A DNA stretch of 64,000 nucleotides. Source: Bryobacterales bacterium. GTDB lineage: Bacteria > Acidobacteriota > Terriglobia > Bryobacterales > Bryobacteraceae. Where the stretch lies: contig PLRS01000035.1 in assembly GCA_003164035.1 (NCBI GenBank), positions 80,933-144,932 on the forward strand. The letters are read 5' to 3'. A model generated the notes under the pieces. The model was not told the origin of the DNA. It was given only the letters and a program-made list of their open reading frames with translations, and searched no databases. Below, one piece after another: positions 35,448 through 48,206 of this stretch; positions within the stretch are counted from its first letter, which is position 1, and each line of letters begins with the position of its first letter. Made by a program: the position numbers and the translations under genes.

Positions 35448-38400
35448 TGGGCCTCCACCACCGGCTCGGTGCCCGGCTTGGGTTTGCGCACGGCGATTCC
35501 CTGAATCACCGCGAACAGCACCGGCACGATAAAGATGGCCAGCAAGGTGGCCGCGTTCATGCCGCCGAAGACCGCCGTGCCCAGCGAGCGCCGCGAAGCC
35601 GCGCCAGCTCCGTGCGCCATCAGCAGCGGCGTCACGCCCAGGATGAAGGCGAACGATGTCATCAGAATGGGCCGCAGCCGGAGACGCGCGGCTTCGAGCG
35701 CGGCCTCCCGGATGGAGTGCCCGGCCTCGTAGCGGGTGCGCGCGAATTCCACGATCAGAATGGCGTTCTTGGCCGCCAGCCCAATCAGCGTCACGATGCC
35801 GATCTGGGTGTAGATGTCATAGGAGTAGCCGCGAATCCAGACCGCGAAAAGCGCTCCGAACAACCCGAGCGGCAGCGCCAGCAGGACAGCGAACGGTATC
35901 GACCAGCTCTCGTACAGGGCGGCCAGAAACAGAAAAACCAGCACCGCGGCGAAACCGAAGATGAAGCTTTCGTGACCCTGCGCCTCTTTTTCCTGGTAGG
36001 TGGTCCCGGTCCATTCGTAGCTGAAGCCGGCGGGGAGGCTGGACGCGGCCACTTCCTCCATGGCCTGGACCGCCTGGCCGCTGCTGTAGCCGGCTGCGGG
36101 GCTGCCAATCAACTGCACGGCGCGATTCCGGTTGTAGCGGTAGATCACGTCCGGCCCGGAGGTGGCTGTGACGGTGGAAAGCGTGCCCAGCGGAACCATG
36201 TCGCCGCCGCCGGTGCGCACGTAAAACCGGTCGATATCGCGAGGCTCGGTACGGAATTCCGGCTCGGCCTGAACCATCACCTGCCAGGTGCGGCCAAACA
36301 CGTTGAAGTCGTTCACGTAGAGCCCGCCGAGGAACGTCTGCAAGGCGTCATAGGCGTCGGTGGCGGGAATGCCCAGGGTCTGCACCTTATCCAGGTCGAG
36401 GTTCACTTTGTAGGACGGCACATTGGAGCGGAAGGTGTTCACCACGTTTCCAATCTCGGGCCGTGCGCGGGCGGCCTGGGCCGTGAGGTCGGCGGCCTGG
36501 GCCAAATCCTCCACGCCCACGCCAGTACGGTCCTCGAGCATGAACTGGAATCCTCCGGTGGTGCTCAGCCCCTGGATGGGGGGCTGACCGAAAGCATTGG
36601 TGACGGCTTCCGGTATCCGCGAGAGCTCGCGCTGCAGGTTGGCGATGATGCCGCGGAATTCCAGTTCCGGGGTGGTGCGATCGTCCCACGGTTTCAGCCG
36701 CGTAATCACGGTGGCGACATTCGAGCTGGAAGTGCGGGTGGAGATGTCGAGGCCGCCCAAAGTAAACGTGCCCGCTACTCCCGGAATCCTGCTGATGATG
36801 TCTTCCGCCTGGTGGGTTGCCACATCGGCGCGCTCGGCGGACGCGGCGTCGGGGAGGCGGACGGTAACGTAGATGGTGCCCTGGTCTTCGTCGGGAAGAA
36901 AACTGGTGGGAAGCTGGCGGAACAGCCAGCCTCCCGCGAACCAAAAACAGAACAGCCCCAGCATCGCCAGGGCCGATTTGCGGATGAGCGCGCCCACGCC
37001 TTCCAGGTACCGGCCGCGGGTCCATTCGAATACGCGGTCGAACCCGCTGAAAAAGCGCCCCAACGGGCCGTGCGTCTGCATTTTCGGCCGCAGCAGGATG
37101 GCGCTCAGGGCCGGGCTCAACGACAGCGCGTTGAAGGCCGAGATCAGCACCGACACCGCGATGGTGAGGGCGAACTGCTTGTAGATCTGTCCGCTGATGC
37201 CGCCTAGAAAGGCCACCGGGATGAATGCCGCCGACAGAATGCAGGCGATGGCCACCACCGGAGCCGACACTTCCTCCATCGCCCGGATGGCGGCCATGCG
37301 CGGCGGCGCGCCTTCGTCGATGTGGCGCTGAGCGGCCTCCACCACCACGATGGCGTCGTCCACCACAATGCCGATGGCCAGCACCAGGCCGAACAGGCTG
37401 GTCATGTTGATCGAAAATCCCAGCAGCGGGAACAACGCGAAGGTGCCCACGATCGCCACTGGCACCGTCAGCAGCGGAATCAGCGTGGCGCGCCAGTTCT
37501 GCAGAAACAGGAAGACTACGATAATCACCAGCCCGGTGGCTTCGAACAACGTTACGATCACTTCGTGAATGGAAGAGCGGACAAACACGCTGGAGTCGTA
37601 CGGGATGAGGTAATCCAGGCCGGCGGGGAAAGTTTTCTTGGCGTTTTCGCAGAACTGGCGCACGCGGTCGGCGGTGGCGACCGCGTTGGCGCCGGGCGAA
37701 AGGTAGATAATCAGGTTGCCCGAAGGGGCGCCGTTGACGCGGCTGAAGCCGCTGTAGCTGGCCGCTCCAAGCTCCACCCGGCCGATGTCGCGGATGCGCA
37801 GCAGACCGGTGTCCGGCCGCGAGCGCAGGACGATATCCCCGAATTCCGACGCCGTCACCAGCCGTCCCTGGGCGCTCACCGAATACTGGAACGCGGTGCC
37901 GGTGGGCGTTGGCGGCTGGCCGAAAGATCCGGCCGGATTCTGCCGGTTCTGCGCCCCAATGGCGTCGTTGATATCGGCGGCCGTGACGCCCAATTGCGCC
38001 ATCCGGTCCGGGTTCACCCAGATGCGCATGGAGTACACCTGGGCCGCACCCAGTCTCGCCTCGCCCACCCCTTCCACGCTGGCCAACTGGTTCAACAGGT
38101 TGATCTGCGCGTAGTTGGTGAGGAACAACGAGTCGTAGCGCTTGTCGGGAGAAACCAGGCTCACGCTGGTCAGGAACGCGGTCGAAACCTTCTTCACCAC
38201 CACCCCCAGACGCTGCACGTCGGGGGGTAGCCGCGGCATGGCGATATTCACCCGGTTCTGGGTTTGCACCGTGGCGATGTCCGGATTGGTACCGAGCTTG
38301 AAGGTCACGCTGATCGACAGGCTGCCGTCGTTGCCGCTGTTGGACATGAAGTAGATCATGCCGTCCAGGGCGATCAACTGTTCTTCGATGGGCTGCGCGA

Positions 38401-38581
38401 CCGTCTTCTCGATATCCTGCGCGTTGCCGCCCAGGTAGCTGGTGCTGATCTGCACCACCGGCGGGACCACGTCGGGGTAACTGGCCACGGGAAGATTGGG
38501 GATGGCGACGCTGCCCAGGATAACGATCACGATGGCGATCACCATCGCGAAAACCGGATGGTCGATGAAGAACCGCGCCAT
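35444..38581 (-). CDS. RND multidrug efflux pump, HAE1 family (AcrB-like)
   Basis: The 1045-residue inner-membrane proton antiporter has twelve membrane helices in the usual 1+5+1+5 pattern and two large periplasmic loops. It opens MARFFIDHPVFAMVIAIVIV. The proton-relay aspartates lie in GIVVDDAIVVVEA in helix 4, and the later helices carry GLAAKNAILIVEFA. It exports hydrophobic drugs or other amphiphiles with the fusion protein upstream and the channel downstream. It begins 3 bases after the fusion protein gene and overlaps the channel gene by 4. Confidence 0.96.
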   Translation of the reverse strand: MARFFIDHPVFAMVIAIVIVILGSVAIPNLPVASYPDVVPPVVQISTSYLGGNAQDIEKTVAQPIEEQLIALDGMIYFMSNSGNDGSLSISVTFKLGTNPDIATVQTQNRVNIAMPRLPPDVQRLGVVVKKVSTAFLTSVSLVSPDKRYDSLFLTNYAQINLLNQLASVEGVGEARLGAAQVYSMRIWVNPDRMAQLGVTAADINDAIGAQNRQNPAGSFGQPPTPTGTAFQYSVSAQGRLVTASEFGDIVLRSRPDTGLLRIRDIGRVELGAASYSGFSRVNGAPSGNLIIYLSPGANAVATADRVRQFCENAKKTFPAGLDYLIPYDSSVFVRSSIHEVIVTLFEATGLVIIVVFLFLQNWRATLIPLLTVPVAIVGTFALFPLLGFSINMTSLFGLVLAIGIVVDDAIVVVEAAQRHIDEGAPPRMAAIRAMEEVSAPVVAIACILSAAFIPVAFLGGISGQIYKQFALTIAVSVLISAFNALSLSPALSAILLRPKMQTHGPLGRFFSGFDRVFEWTRGRYLEGVGALIRKSALAMLGLFCFWFAGGWLFRQLPTSFLPDEDQGTIYVTVRLPDAASAERADVATHQAEDIISRIPGVAGTFTLGGLDISTRTSSSNVATVITRLKPWDDRTTPELEFRGIIANLQRELSRIPEAVTNAFGQPPIQGLSTTGGFQFMLEDRTGVGVEDLAQAADLTAQAARARPEIGNVVNTFRSNVPSYKVNLDLDKVQTLGIPATDAYDALQTFLGGLYVNDFNVFGRTWQVMVQAEPEFRTEPRDIDRFYVRTGGGDMVPLGTLSTVTATSGPDVIYRYNRNRAVQLIGSPAAGYSSGQAVQAMEEVAASSLPAGFSYEWTGTTYQEKEAQGHESFIFGFAAVLVFLFLAALYESWSIPFAVLLALPLGLFGALFAVWIRGYSYDIYTQIGIVTLIGLAAKNAILIVEFARTRYEAGHSIREAALEAARLRLRPILMTSFAFILGVTPLLMAHGAGAASRRSLGTAVFGGMNAATLLAIFIVPVLFAVIQGIAVRKPKPGTEPVVEAQ

Positions 38582-38584
38582 GGC

Positions 38585-39910
38585 TCAGTTCCCCGCCATC
38601 CGCGGCGCAGCCGGCGCGGCTTCGGTGGCGCGGTACGGTTCCGGCCGGACCCTGCTTCCGACTCTCACCTTCTGCTGCCCTTCGACCACGACGCGGTCTC
38701 CGGGCTGCAAGCCCCGTTCCACGATCCAGGAGTTGCCCACCCGGTCGCCGGTGGTCACCGGCTTCACTTCCACCTTGTTATCCGGTCCGACGGTGAAGAC
38801 CGTCGTCACGCTCTGCAACTGCTGGATGGCTTTCTGAGGAATCAGAATGGCGTTCTTGCGTTCGGCTACCTGCACCCGCACACGGCCGAACTGTCCCGGA
38901 AGCATGGTGTGCCGGGGGTTGGGGAAACGGGCCTGCAACTCCAGGGTCGCGGTCTTCGGGTCCATCTGGTTAAGCGAATTCTCGATGTGGCCGACGGAGG
39001 CGAATTGGCTCGCGTCGGCCTGAATCAAGGTGAGCGGCAAGGCCGCGCTCGGCAGTCCGCCCCGATGCGTCCACGCCAGGTATTCCGATTCGGTAACCTT
39101 GAACCTCACCCAGATGGGATCGAGCGGCACGATGGTGGTGAGCGGCTGGGCCGAGGTGGGGGTCACCAGGCCGCCCACCGGAATCAGGGTATCGCCGATG
39201 CGGCCGGCGATGGGCGCGAGAATGGTGCCGTAGCGCAGGTTCAACTCCGCCGCGTTGAGAGCGGCCTGCTGCGCTTCCACCTTCGCCTGCATGGAGGCGA
39301 TCTGCGTGCGCGTGGAAAGGCCGGCCTGCTCCACCGTGGCTTTCAAGGCGTTCACGTTCGCCTGGTTGGCTTTCAGCGCGGCGTCGGCGGCGTCCAGGTC
39401 CTGTTTGGAAGCGGCATCGGCCTGGACCAGCGGGCTCAGACGGTCCACGTCCTGTTGGGCTTTGACCAGGTTGGCCTGCGCCGAGGCCAGGTTGGCTTGC
39501 GCTTCGAGCAGAGCTACCTGCTTGCGGGCAAACTCCAGATCCGCCTCGTTCTGGTGCAGGTTCCCTTTGGCCTGCGCGACCGCGGCCTCGTAGGGGCGAA
39601 GATCGAGCACGTACAGCGTTTGACCGGCCGCAACTTCCGCGCCCGGGCGAAAATTCCACTTCTCGATGTATCCTTCCACGTGACCGCGCACTTCGACCAT
39701 GTCGCGCGCATAGGTTTGCGCCGCGAATTCCGAGAAGATGGGAACATCGGCGGCCGCAGCCTCCATCACCTCAACGGCTGGAGGAGGCGCTTGAGCCGGG
39801 CCGGGCTTTTGGCCCGATGCCGCGCATCCGGCCAGCAGAATCGCCCCAAGCAAACCGGAAGAACCGGCCGCCTGCAAAAGAATCTTCGGGTGTTTGTTTC
39901 TGGATGACAT
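38585..39910 (-). CDS. RND efflux periplasmic adaptor (membrane fusion protein)
   Basis: The 441-residue adaptor carries a lipobox LAGC (C29) after a Ser/Leu-rich signal sequence. It shows the lipoyl-like half-motifs (VEGYIEKWNFRPGAEVAAGQTLYVLD; LRYGTILAPIAGRIGDTLIPVG) flanking a long helical hairpin rich in Ala/Gln (about 110-215). A beta-barrel and a membrane-proximal domain follow. It docks the pump to the outer-membrane channel. It is the first gene of the three-gene efflux operon. No regulator gene is adjacent. Confidence 0.95.
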   Translation of the reverse strand: MSSRNKHPKILLQAAGSSGLLGAILLAGCAASGQKPGPAQAPPPAVEVMEAAAADVPIFSEFAAQTYARDMVEVRGHVEGYIEKWNFRPGAEVAAGQTLYVLDLRPYEAAVAQAKGNLHQNEADLEFARKQVALLEAQANLASAQANLVKAQQDVDRLSPLVQADAASKQDLDAADAALKANQANVNALKATVEQAGLSTRTQIASMQAKVEAQQAALNAAELNLRYGTILAPIAGRIGDTLIPVGGLVTPTSAQPLTTIVPLDPIWVRFKVTESEYLAWTHRGGLPSAALPLTLIQADASQFASVGHIENSLNQMDPKTATLELQARFPNPRHTMLPGQFGRVRVQVAERKNAILIPQKAIQQLQSVTTVFTVGPDNKVEVKPVTTGDRVGNSWIVERGLQPGDRVVVEGQQKVRVGSRVRPEPYRATEAAPAAPRMAGN

Positions 39911-39933
39911 TACTTTTTCTTAAAAAAAGGCCA

Positions 39934-40080
39934 CTAAACCGGATCTTCAGGGGCGAGACTGGCGCCCTCCTCAATCACGGCGCCATCGAAAAGTTTCCAG
40001 CCCGGGAGCCTGGCCACCAGGGCTGCCAAGCGGTCGCCGCCGCCTGCGTACCCCCTCGCCACGGTCAGGGCAAGGCACAT
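39934..40080 (-). pseudogene. Truncated cytidylate kinase-like fragment
   Basis: A 48-codon frame reads MCLALTVARGYAGGGDRLAA and then LPGWKLFDGAVIEEGA before a TAG. This mirrors the start of cytidylate-kinase-like proteins (TISREYGAGG...LGWKLYDRELIEEIA), with the P-loop glycine region altered. The rest of the family's roughly 200 residues is missing, so it is probably the remains of a gene. It lies in the 39911-40414 gap. Confidence 0.4.
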
Positions 40081-40195
40081 GATATTACAACCTGATTATC
40101 TTAAGCTTGCGCGGATGAAGTCAAACCGCCGCAGCGCGCTCGTCCAGCCGGCGCGCCGCATACTTTTCCAGCCAACGCGCCTGCATAAGCTCTGC

Positions 40196-40377
40196 GGGGC
40201 GGGCAATTCTGCCCAATGCCGCATAGTTTTCACTTTGGCGAGGTTCTGCACAAATCGTGGGGCAGCCAATTCTGGCTGCAGCCGGCTTTTAGCCGGTTCT
40301 CGCCCTGGATGGAAGACTCGCCACGCCTCGAAAGAGCCGCCTGAAAAGGCGGCTGCGGGCAAAATTGCCCGCCCCAC
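40196..40377 (-). repeat. Palindromic element family A, copy 2
   Basis: Reverse-oriented copy of 9050-9213. On the minus strand the core (40377-40257) runs GTGGGGCGGGCAATTTTGCC ... GGCTGCCCCAC, with the same four palindromes in the same order. It extends through GCGGCATTGGGCAGAATTGC to another GCCCGCCCCGC end. Confidence 0.75.
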
Positions 40378-40414
40378 TTATGCAGGTTCGTGCCGGCTGC
40401 CCCACGATGCAGCC

Positions 40415-40921
40415 CTATTTCTTTCCACCCGCCAGCAGCCGGTCGATTTCGAGAAACAGGCCTTTGCCTTCAAAAACGTCGCGGGTTGTCAGGCCGTAAA
40501 GGAAATCCCCCTGAATCATGCCGTTGGCGTCGATCAGGTAAACGTGGGGAAACTGCAAGCTCCCGCTGCGCACGTAGGAATACGCCATCTGGCCCTGGTC
40601 GAAGAGAATCGGATACTGCACGCCATGCCCGGCGGCGAACTTGCCGACGGTAATGTTGTTGTCGTCCGGTGCGTGAACTACCGCCAGGATCTGCACCTTA
40701 TCGCCGTATTTCTTTTCCACTTGTTCCAATATGTCGGCGAAAGCGGCGCAATGCGGGCAGGTGGTCTGTATGAATTCGAGGAGCACGATCTTGCCGCGGT
40801 AATCGTACAGGTCGTAGACGTGCATCTTGGAATCGAACAGGGCGAATCCGGGGGCGCGCCGCGGACTTTGGGCGAGGCCGGTGGCCGCGCAAAGGAGAAG
40901 AAGGATAGACAGTTTTCGCAT
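40415..40921 (-). CDS. Exported thioredoxin-like protein (TlpA/redoxin type)
   Basis: The 168-residue protein has a short signal peptide (LSILLLLCAATGLAQ) and a thioredoxin fold with C55-P-H-C58 in QTTCPHCAAF, followed by the cis-Pro region FPHVYLIDANG. The CPHC active site is more DsbA-like than the CxPC seen in many TlpA proteins. The substrate is unknown; disulfide handling or redox sensing in the periplasm is likely. It starts 7 bases after mtnA and seems to be the last gene of the uvrA-to-tlpA run. Confidence 0.85.
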   Translation of the reverse strand: MRKLSILLLLCAATGLAQSPRRAPGFALFDSKMHVYDLYDYRGKIVLLEFIQTTCPHCAAFADILEQVEKKYGDKVQILAVVHAPDDNNITVGKFAAGHGVQYPILFDQGQMAYSYVRSGSLQFPHVYLIDANGMIQGDFLYGLTTRDVFEGKGLFLEIDRLLAGGKK

Positions 40922-40928
40922 TTCGAGT

Positions 40929-41940
<1,012 letters not shown>

Positions 41941-41954
<14 letters not shown>

Positions 41955-41987
41955 GGCTTTGTCACTACCATGCTTTGTCTCTACCAA
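41941..41987 (-). repeat. Tandem 16-base repeat over the mtnA start
   Basis: Three units, TTGGTAGAGACAAAGC, ATGGTAGTGACAAAGC and ATGGTAGAGACGAT, in a row, with one extra C before the third. The first includes the stop of the CPBP gene and the last contains the mtnA ATG. Confidence 0.7.
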
Positions 41988-42736
41988 GCTTTGGGCAAGT
42001 CCTCCGCACGCAGCATCACCAGTATGACAAACGCATTGTACGACGCGTGCATCAGGGTCGACGCTTTGGTCGAGCCGGTCTGGTGGCGCATCCACCCAAA
42101 GCCCACCCCCGCCAGGCTGACCAGGCTGGCATAGCCGATTGAGTTGCCATACTCATGAAAGTGCAGAAACCCGAACGGAATGGCGGTCGCCACGATACCG
42201 GGGAACACTCCCAGGCTGCGCACCAGCAGGGGCTGCAGCAACCCGCGAAAGCTCAGTTCCTCGCACAGTGGGCCGGCCGTGGTGCCGAAGATCGCCATCA
42301 GCAGCACCGCTGTCCGGTTCTCCATCAAATCCGTCATCGGCGTGCTGCCGTTCGGCAAACGAATGTGAGACCCGATCCACGCCACGCCCAACGCGGCCGT
42401 GAAGCCGCACAGCATGATCACGAGCGGCGGCCACTCCATCCGGCGCCAACCGAGCGACTTCCAGAACGGCTGTTCGTACTCCAGCCGTAACAGCAGAGCC
42501 AGCAAGCCGAATAGAATCAGGTATCCGAGAAATTGAGCGGGCAGGGCCTCGGCCGCCTGGAAGCGAGCGCGCCAGTGAAACAGCGCCATCGTAAGCTTGA
42601 CGATGACGTCGCCCAGCAGCAGGCTGGGTATCGTCAGCCCGGCGAATACCAGCACATCCATGTAGCACCAGAACGGCTCGCGCCCGGTTGTCGGCGGCGA
42701 GTCCGGAGACGGTGGTTCCTGGGCCAGCGGCATCAT
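41981..42736 (-). CDS. CPBP-family intramembrane metalloprotease
   Basis: A polytopic protein with the three CPBP/Abi motifs: [12 protein letters not shown] (EExxxR), [10 protein letters not shown] (FxxxH) and [10 protein letters not shown] (HxxxN). These motifs form the zinc site of Rce1-like proteases. The frame can begin at a GTG at 42832, overlapping the preceding gene by 11 bases, but those first 32 codons encode low-complexity sequence that includes a family D half-repeat. I prefer the ATG-ATG at 42736, which gives 251 residues. The target is unknown. Confidence 0.8.
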   Translation of the reverse strand: MMPLAQEPPSPDSPPTTGREPFWCYMDVLVFAGLTIPSLLLGDVIVKLTMALFHWRARFQAAEALPAQFLGYLILFGLLALLLRLEYEQPFWKSLGWRRMEWPPLVIMLCGFTAALGVAWIGSHIRLPNGSTPMTDLMENRTAVLLMAIFGTTAGPLCEELSFRGLLQPLLVRSLGVFPGIVATAIPFGFLHFHEYGNSIGYASLVSLAGVGFGWMRHQTGSTKASTLMHASYNAFVILVMLRAEDLPKAW

Positions 42737-42761
42737 TGGGCTTGTCCCGTGGGCCGCAAGT

Positions 42762-42788
42762 CCGAGCCGCGACCGTAAGGGAGCGGTT
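42762..42788. repeat. Half copy of palindromic element family D
   Basis: CCGAGCCGCGACCGTAAGGGAGCGGTT matches one arm of the paired elements at 48 kb, 52.7 kb and 54.7 kb. The opposite arm is absent here. Confidence 0.6.
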
Positions 42789-42821
42789 GCCGGCGATTGA
42801 ATCGGCGATTTCCGGACGGCG

Positions 42822-43777
42822 TCATTCGCCACGCTCGATCAGAGCCGCCGCCAGCAGCGGAATCATCAGCTCATGGTGGCCGGTAATGGCATAGCCCTGC
42901 CCGCCCGAGGCCGCGTGCGGGCGCTCCACCACGTTTACCCGCGGGCGATAGTGCTGCAGAAAATCGAAATTGACGGTGGTGAACCCGGCCAGCGGACGTC
43001 CGAGATTGCGGACCGCCGAAAGCGCCTTCAAAAACACTTCCGGCAGCACCACCGCCGAGCCCACGTTCAGGTAAACGCCGCCGCCATCGAGCTCGGCGAG
43101 GATCGAGCACAGCAGCCGAAAATCCAGATGCGTGGCGGCGCCGATGGCCGCCCCGTCGGCCGCCGGATGGGTGTGCGGCGTATCCGTGCCGATGGCTACG
43201 TGTACCGTCACCGGAGTGGAATTCCGGTACGCTCCCAGCAGCAGGCTGGAGGCGGCGTATGCGGGCGCGGCGCACAGTTCCAGCCATCGCCCCAGCGCTT
43301 CGCCCATCCCCAGTCCCTCGCTCACACCGCCCTTGATGGCGCGGTTCATTTCGCGGCCCGTTTCCTCGGCCGAGCCGAAGCGTCCGTCCGGCAGCGCCGC
43401 CTCCACGTCCTCGCTGGTATGTCCCGCCAGGGCGATCTCGAAATCGTGGATGGCGGCCGACCCGTTCACCGCAAATCCGGTCGCAAACCCGCGGCGCATC
43501 AGGTCCAGCAGCACCGGCGCCAGGCCGCACTTGATGACGTGCCCGCCCATGCCCCAAACGATGGCCCGCCCCGCCGCGCGCGCCTCGTACACGCGGTCCG
43601 CCACGGCGCGAAACGAGTTTGCGGCCAGAACCCGGGGCAGCGAATCCAGCCAGGCTCCCAGTCCCGAGCCCCGGGTGTGCGGCGTGGCGAAGTCGGCCGC
43701 TTTCACTTTGCCGCCGCGCTCGGCCAGACCGACGGTCTTGAGCCCCGAGAAATCGATCGGCCCCTGCCGGTATCGGC

Positions 43778-43781
<4 letters not shown>
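42822..43781 (-). CDS. Conserved-looking protein of unknown function
   Basis: I do not recognise this 319-residue protein. It is soluble, with no signal peptide or membrane segment. It has glycine-rich, Rossmann-like stretches ([39 protein letters not shown]), then [40 protein letters not shown] and [20 protein letters not shown]. The clustered His, Asp and Glu residues in compact motifs look like an enzyme active site, perhaps binding a nucleotide or sugar. Its ATG overlaps the uvrA stop by 4 bases, and its stop lies at the start of the CPBP frame. It is therefore part of an operon but has no obvious link to DNA repair. Confidence 0.7.
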
Positions 43782-46540
<2,759 letters not shown>

Positions 46541-46587
46541 AGTGGACAATTTTGACGAAAAGGGGAAACTTCTTATTGTCCCGCGTC

Positions 46588-46617
46588 TTGTCCTCCGTCC
46601 GCAAATTGCGCTATAAA
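46588..46617 (+). promoter_or_regulatory. Likely promoter of the zinc-ribbon protein gene
   Basis: TTGTCC (46588-46593), 18 bases, then TATAAA (46612-46617), about 28 bases before the ATG at 46646. The spacing and -10 match are good. It lies between divergently transcribed uvrA and this gene. Confidence 0.45.
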
Positions 46618-46645
46618 TAATTAGGACTGCTGCGGCTTTTTTCCA

Positions 46646-47050
46646 ATGATGAACTGTGCCCATTGCGGCGGGAGGCTTCGAAGGATTCACCGCACTTTCT
46701 TCGAGCGCTTCAGTTATTTGGGGATCTACCAATGCCGCCGCTGCGAGCGCGTGCAGTATTTCCCGCGCCACTACCGTTTTCACCTGGGACCTTCGGCCCG
46801 CTGCCCACGCTGTGGCACCTACCGGATCACGAAGCTGAAAGGCCCGGACAAGATCGACCCGATGGCCTCCGGATTGCTGAATTGGCTGGAGCGCAGAGCC
46901 GGCGGCCATCTGCATCACTGTTGTTTCTGCCGGGTGCAGTTCTACGACCGCCGTGGATTGGCGGCGGAAGCGCCGCATCCACCGGAGGAGTCCGGGGCCA
47001 GACAGGGCCAGCCCGTGGCTGCGGCGGCGGTTCCTCCGGATTCCCGGTAG
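46646..47050 (+). CDS. Small protein with two zinc-ribbon-like CxxC pairs
   Basis: The 134-residue protein has four Cys pairs: CAHCGG near residue 4, [19 protein letters not shown] and [14 protein letters not shown]. They are probably arranged as two zinc ribbons, with basic and aromatic residues around the first pair. The last 30 residues are Pro/Ala-rich and look disordered. The role may be nucleic acid or protein binding, and I do not recognise a named family. ATG codons at 46646 and 46649 are both possible. It is divergent from uvrA and about 38 bases upstream of the pseudouridine synthase gene. Confidence 0.7.
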   Translation: MMNCAHCGGRLRRIHRTFFERFSYLGIYQCRRCERVQYFPRHYRFHLGPSARCPRCGTYRITKLKGPDKIDPMASGLLNWLERRAGGHLHHCCFCRVQFYDRRGLAAEAPHPPEESGARQGQPVAAAAVPPDSR

Positions 47051-47088
47051 GACAGGCCTCCTGGCCTGTCAGGCGGTAGCGTGATTTC

Positions 47089-48006
47089 GTGCAATTCCTC
47101 GCTGAAGATCGCGACGCCGGCCGCCGTTTGGACCGGGTCGTGCATGACCGCTATCCCGGCGAAAGCCGGGCATTGGTTCAGGATTGGATCAAGACCGGGC
47201 GCGTTCTGGTGAATGGCTGCCCTCGCCGCGCCTCGTACCAGATTCACTCCGGCGAACCTATCGCCGTCGAACCCGCCGAGCGCCCTCCTTTATCCGCCTC
47301 TCCGGAACAGATTCCGCTGGCTATCCTATACGAGGACAAGGACTTGGTAGCCATCGATAAACCCGCTGGCATGGTCGTGCACGCTGGCGCCGGCGTACAC
47401 TCCGGGACGCTGGTCAACGCCTTGCTCGGCCGTTTCCGCTCCCTTTCCGCCGTCGGCGGCCCCTTGCGCCCCGGCATCGTTCACCGCCTGGACCGTTTCA
47501 CTAGCGGGGTGTTGCTGGTAGCCAAGAACGACGCGGCGCACCGCGGCCTGGCCGAGCAGTTTGCCGCGAGGCGCGTGGAAAAGGTGTACCTGGCGCTGGT
47601 CCATGGCCGCGTCCCGGCCGACCGCGGCCGCATCGAGCGCCCCATTGCCCGCGACCCCGTGCGCCGCATTCGTATGACCGCCAGGCTCGACTCCGGCCGT
47701 GCCGCCTGGAGCGAGTACCGGGTATTGCGCCGTTTCCCGAACTTTACCCTGCTGGAGGTCCGTATCGGCACTGGCCGCACCCACCAGATCCGCGTGCACC
47801 TGGCCAGTATCGGCCATCCCGTCGCCGGAGACACGCTCTACGGCGCCCCCGCCCAAGTCGAGGAAAGTCCCGCCTTGGGCCGCTATTTCCTGCATGCCCA
47901 CCGCATCCGCTTCACCCTCCCCTCCGACGGCCGCGAAATGACCCTGGTTTCGCCGCTCCCCCCCGAGCTCGAACAGTGGATGGAAAGCCTGACGCCGGCT
48001 ATCTGA
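47089..48006 (+). CDS. RluD-type 23S rRNA pseudouridine synthase
   Basis: The 305-residue enzyme has an N-terminal S4 domain (GRRLDRVVHDRYPGESRALV) and a RluA-family catalytic domain. The catalytic Asp is D135 in IVHRLDRFTSGVLLVAK, with GTGRTHQIRVHLASIGHPVAGD toward the C-terminus. Enzymes of this shape make pseudouridines in helix 69 (RluD) or related sites; I cannot decide the exact target. The start is a GTG at 47089, preceded by a palindrome (GACAGGCC-tcct-GGCCTGTC). Confidence 0.93.
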   Translation: MQFLAEDRDAGRRLDRVVHDRYPGESRALVQDWIKTGRVLVNGCPRRASYQIHSGEPIAVEPAERPPLSASPEQIPLAILYEDKDLVAIDKPAGMVVHAGAGVHSGTLVNALLGRFRSLSAVGGPLRPGIVHRLDRFTSGVLLVAKNDAAHRGLAEQFAARRVEKVYLALVHGRVPADRGRIERPIARDPVRRIRMTARLDSGRAAWSEYRVLRRFPNFTLLEVRIGTGRTHQIRVHLASIGHPVAGDTLYGAPAQVEESPALGRYFLHAHRIRFTLPSDGREMTLVSPLPPELEQWMESLTPAI

Positions 48007-48052
48007 TTCCAAAGTGCTTAACCGATCTGGGGATTTCGCGGCCTAAGCGCGG

Positions 48053-48138
48053 CAACCGCTCTCTCGCGGTCGCGGCTCGGTTACGGGTACTGCGTGTCTT
48101 CAATCACTTACCGAGCCGCGACCGCAAAGGGAGCGGTT
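48053..48138 (+). repeat. Paired palindromic element family D, copy 1 (inverted centre)
   Basis: Arms AACCGCTCTCTCGCGGTCGC... and ...GCGACCGCAAAGGGAGCGGTT are inverted repeats of about 28 bases around a 30-base centre. A left flank GTGCTTAACCGATCT (from 48014) is shared with copies 2 and 3. The centre (TTACGGGTACTGCGTGTCTT...) is the reverse complement of that in the other copies. Confidence 0.75.
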
Positions 48139-48206
48139 GGCTGTATCATAAACCTGCCGCCCGCCGCCTAAACCGGCGCGCAAGCCGCACGCTATAATCG
48201 CTACGT

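Noticed and set aside
46541..46978. Long N-terminal extension of UvrA
   Set aside because: UvrA proteins begin at [16 protein letters not shown]. The extension overlaps the zinc-ribbon gene on the other strand.
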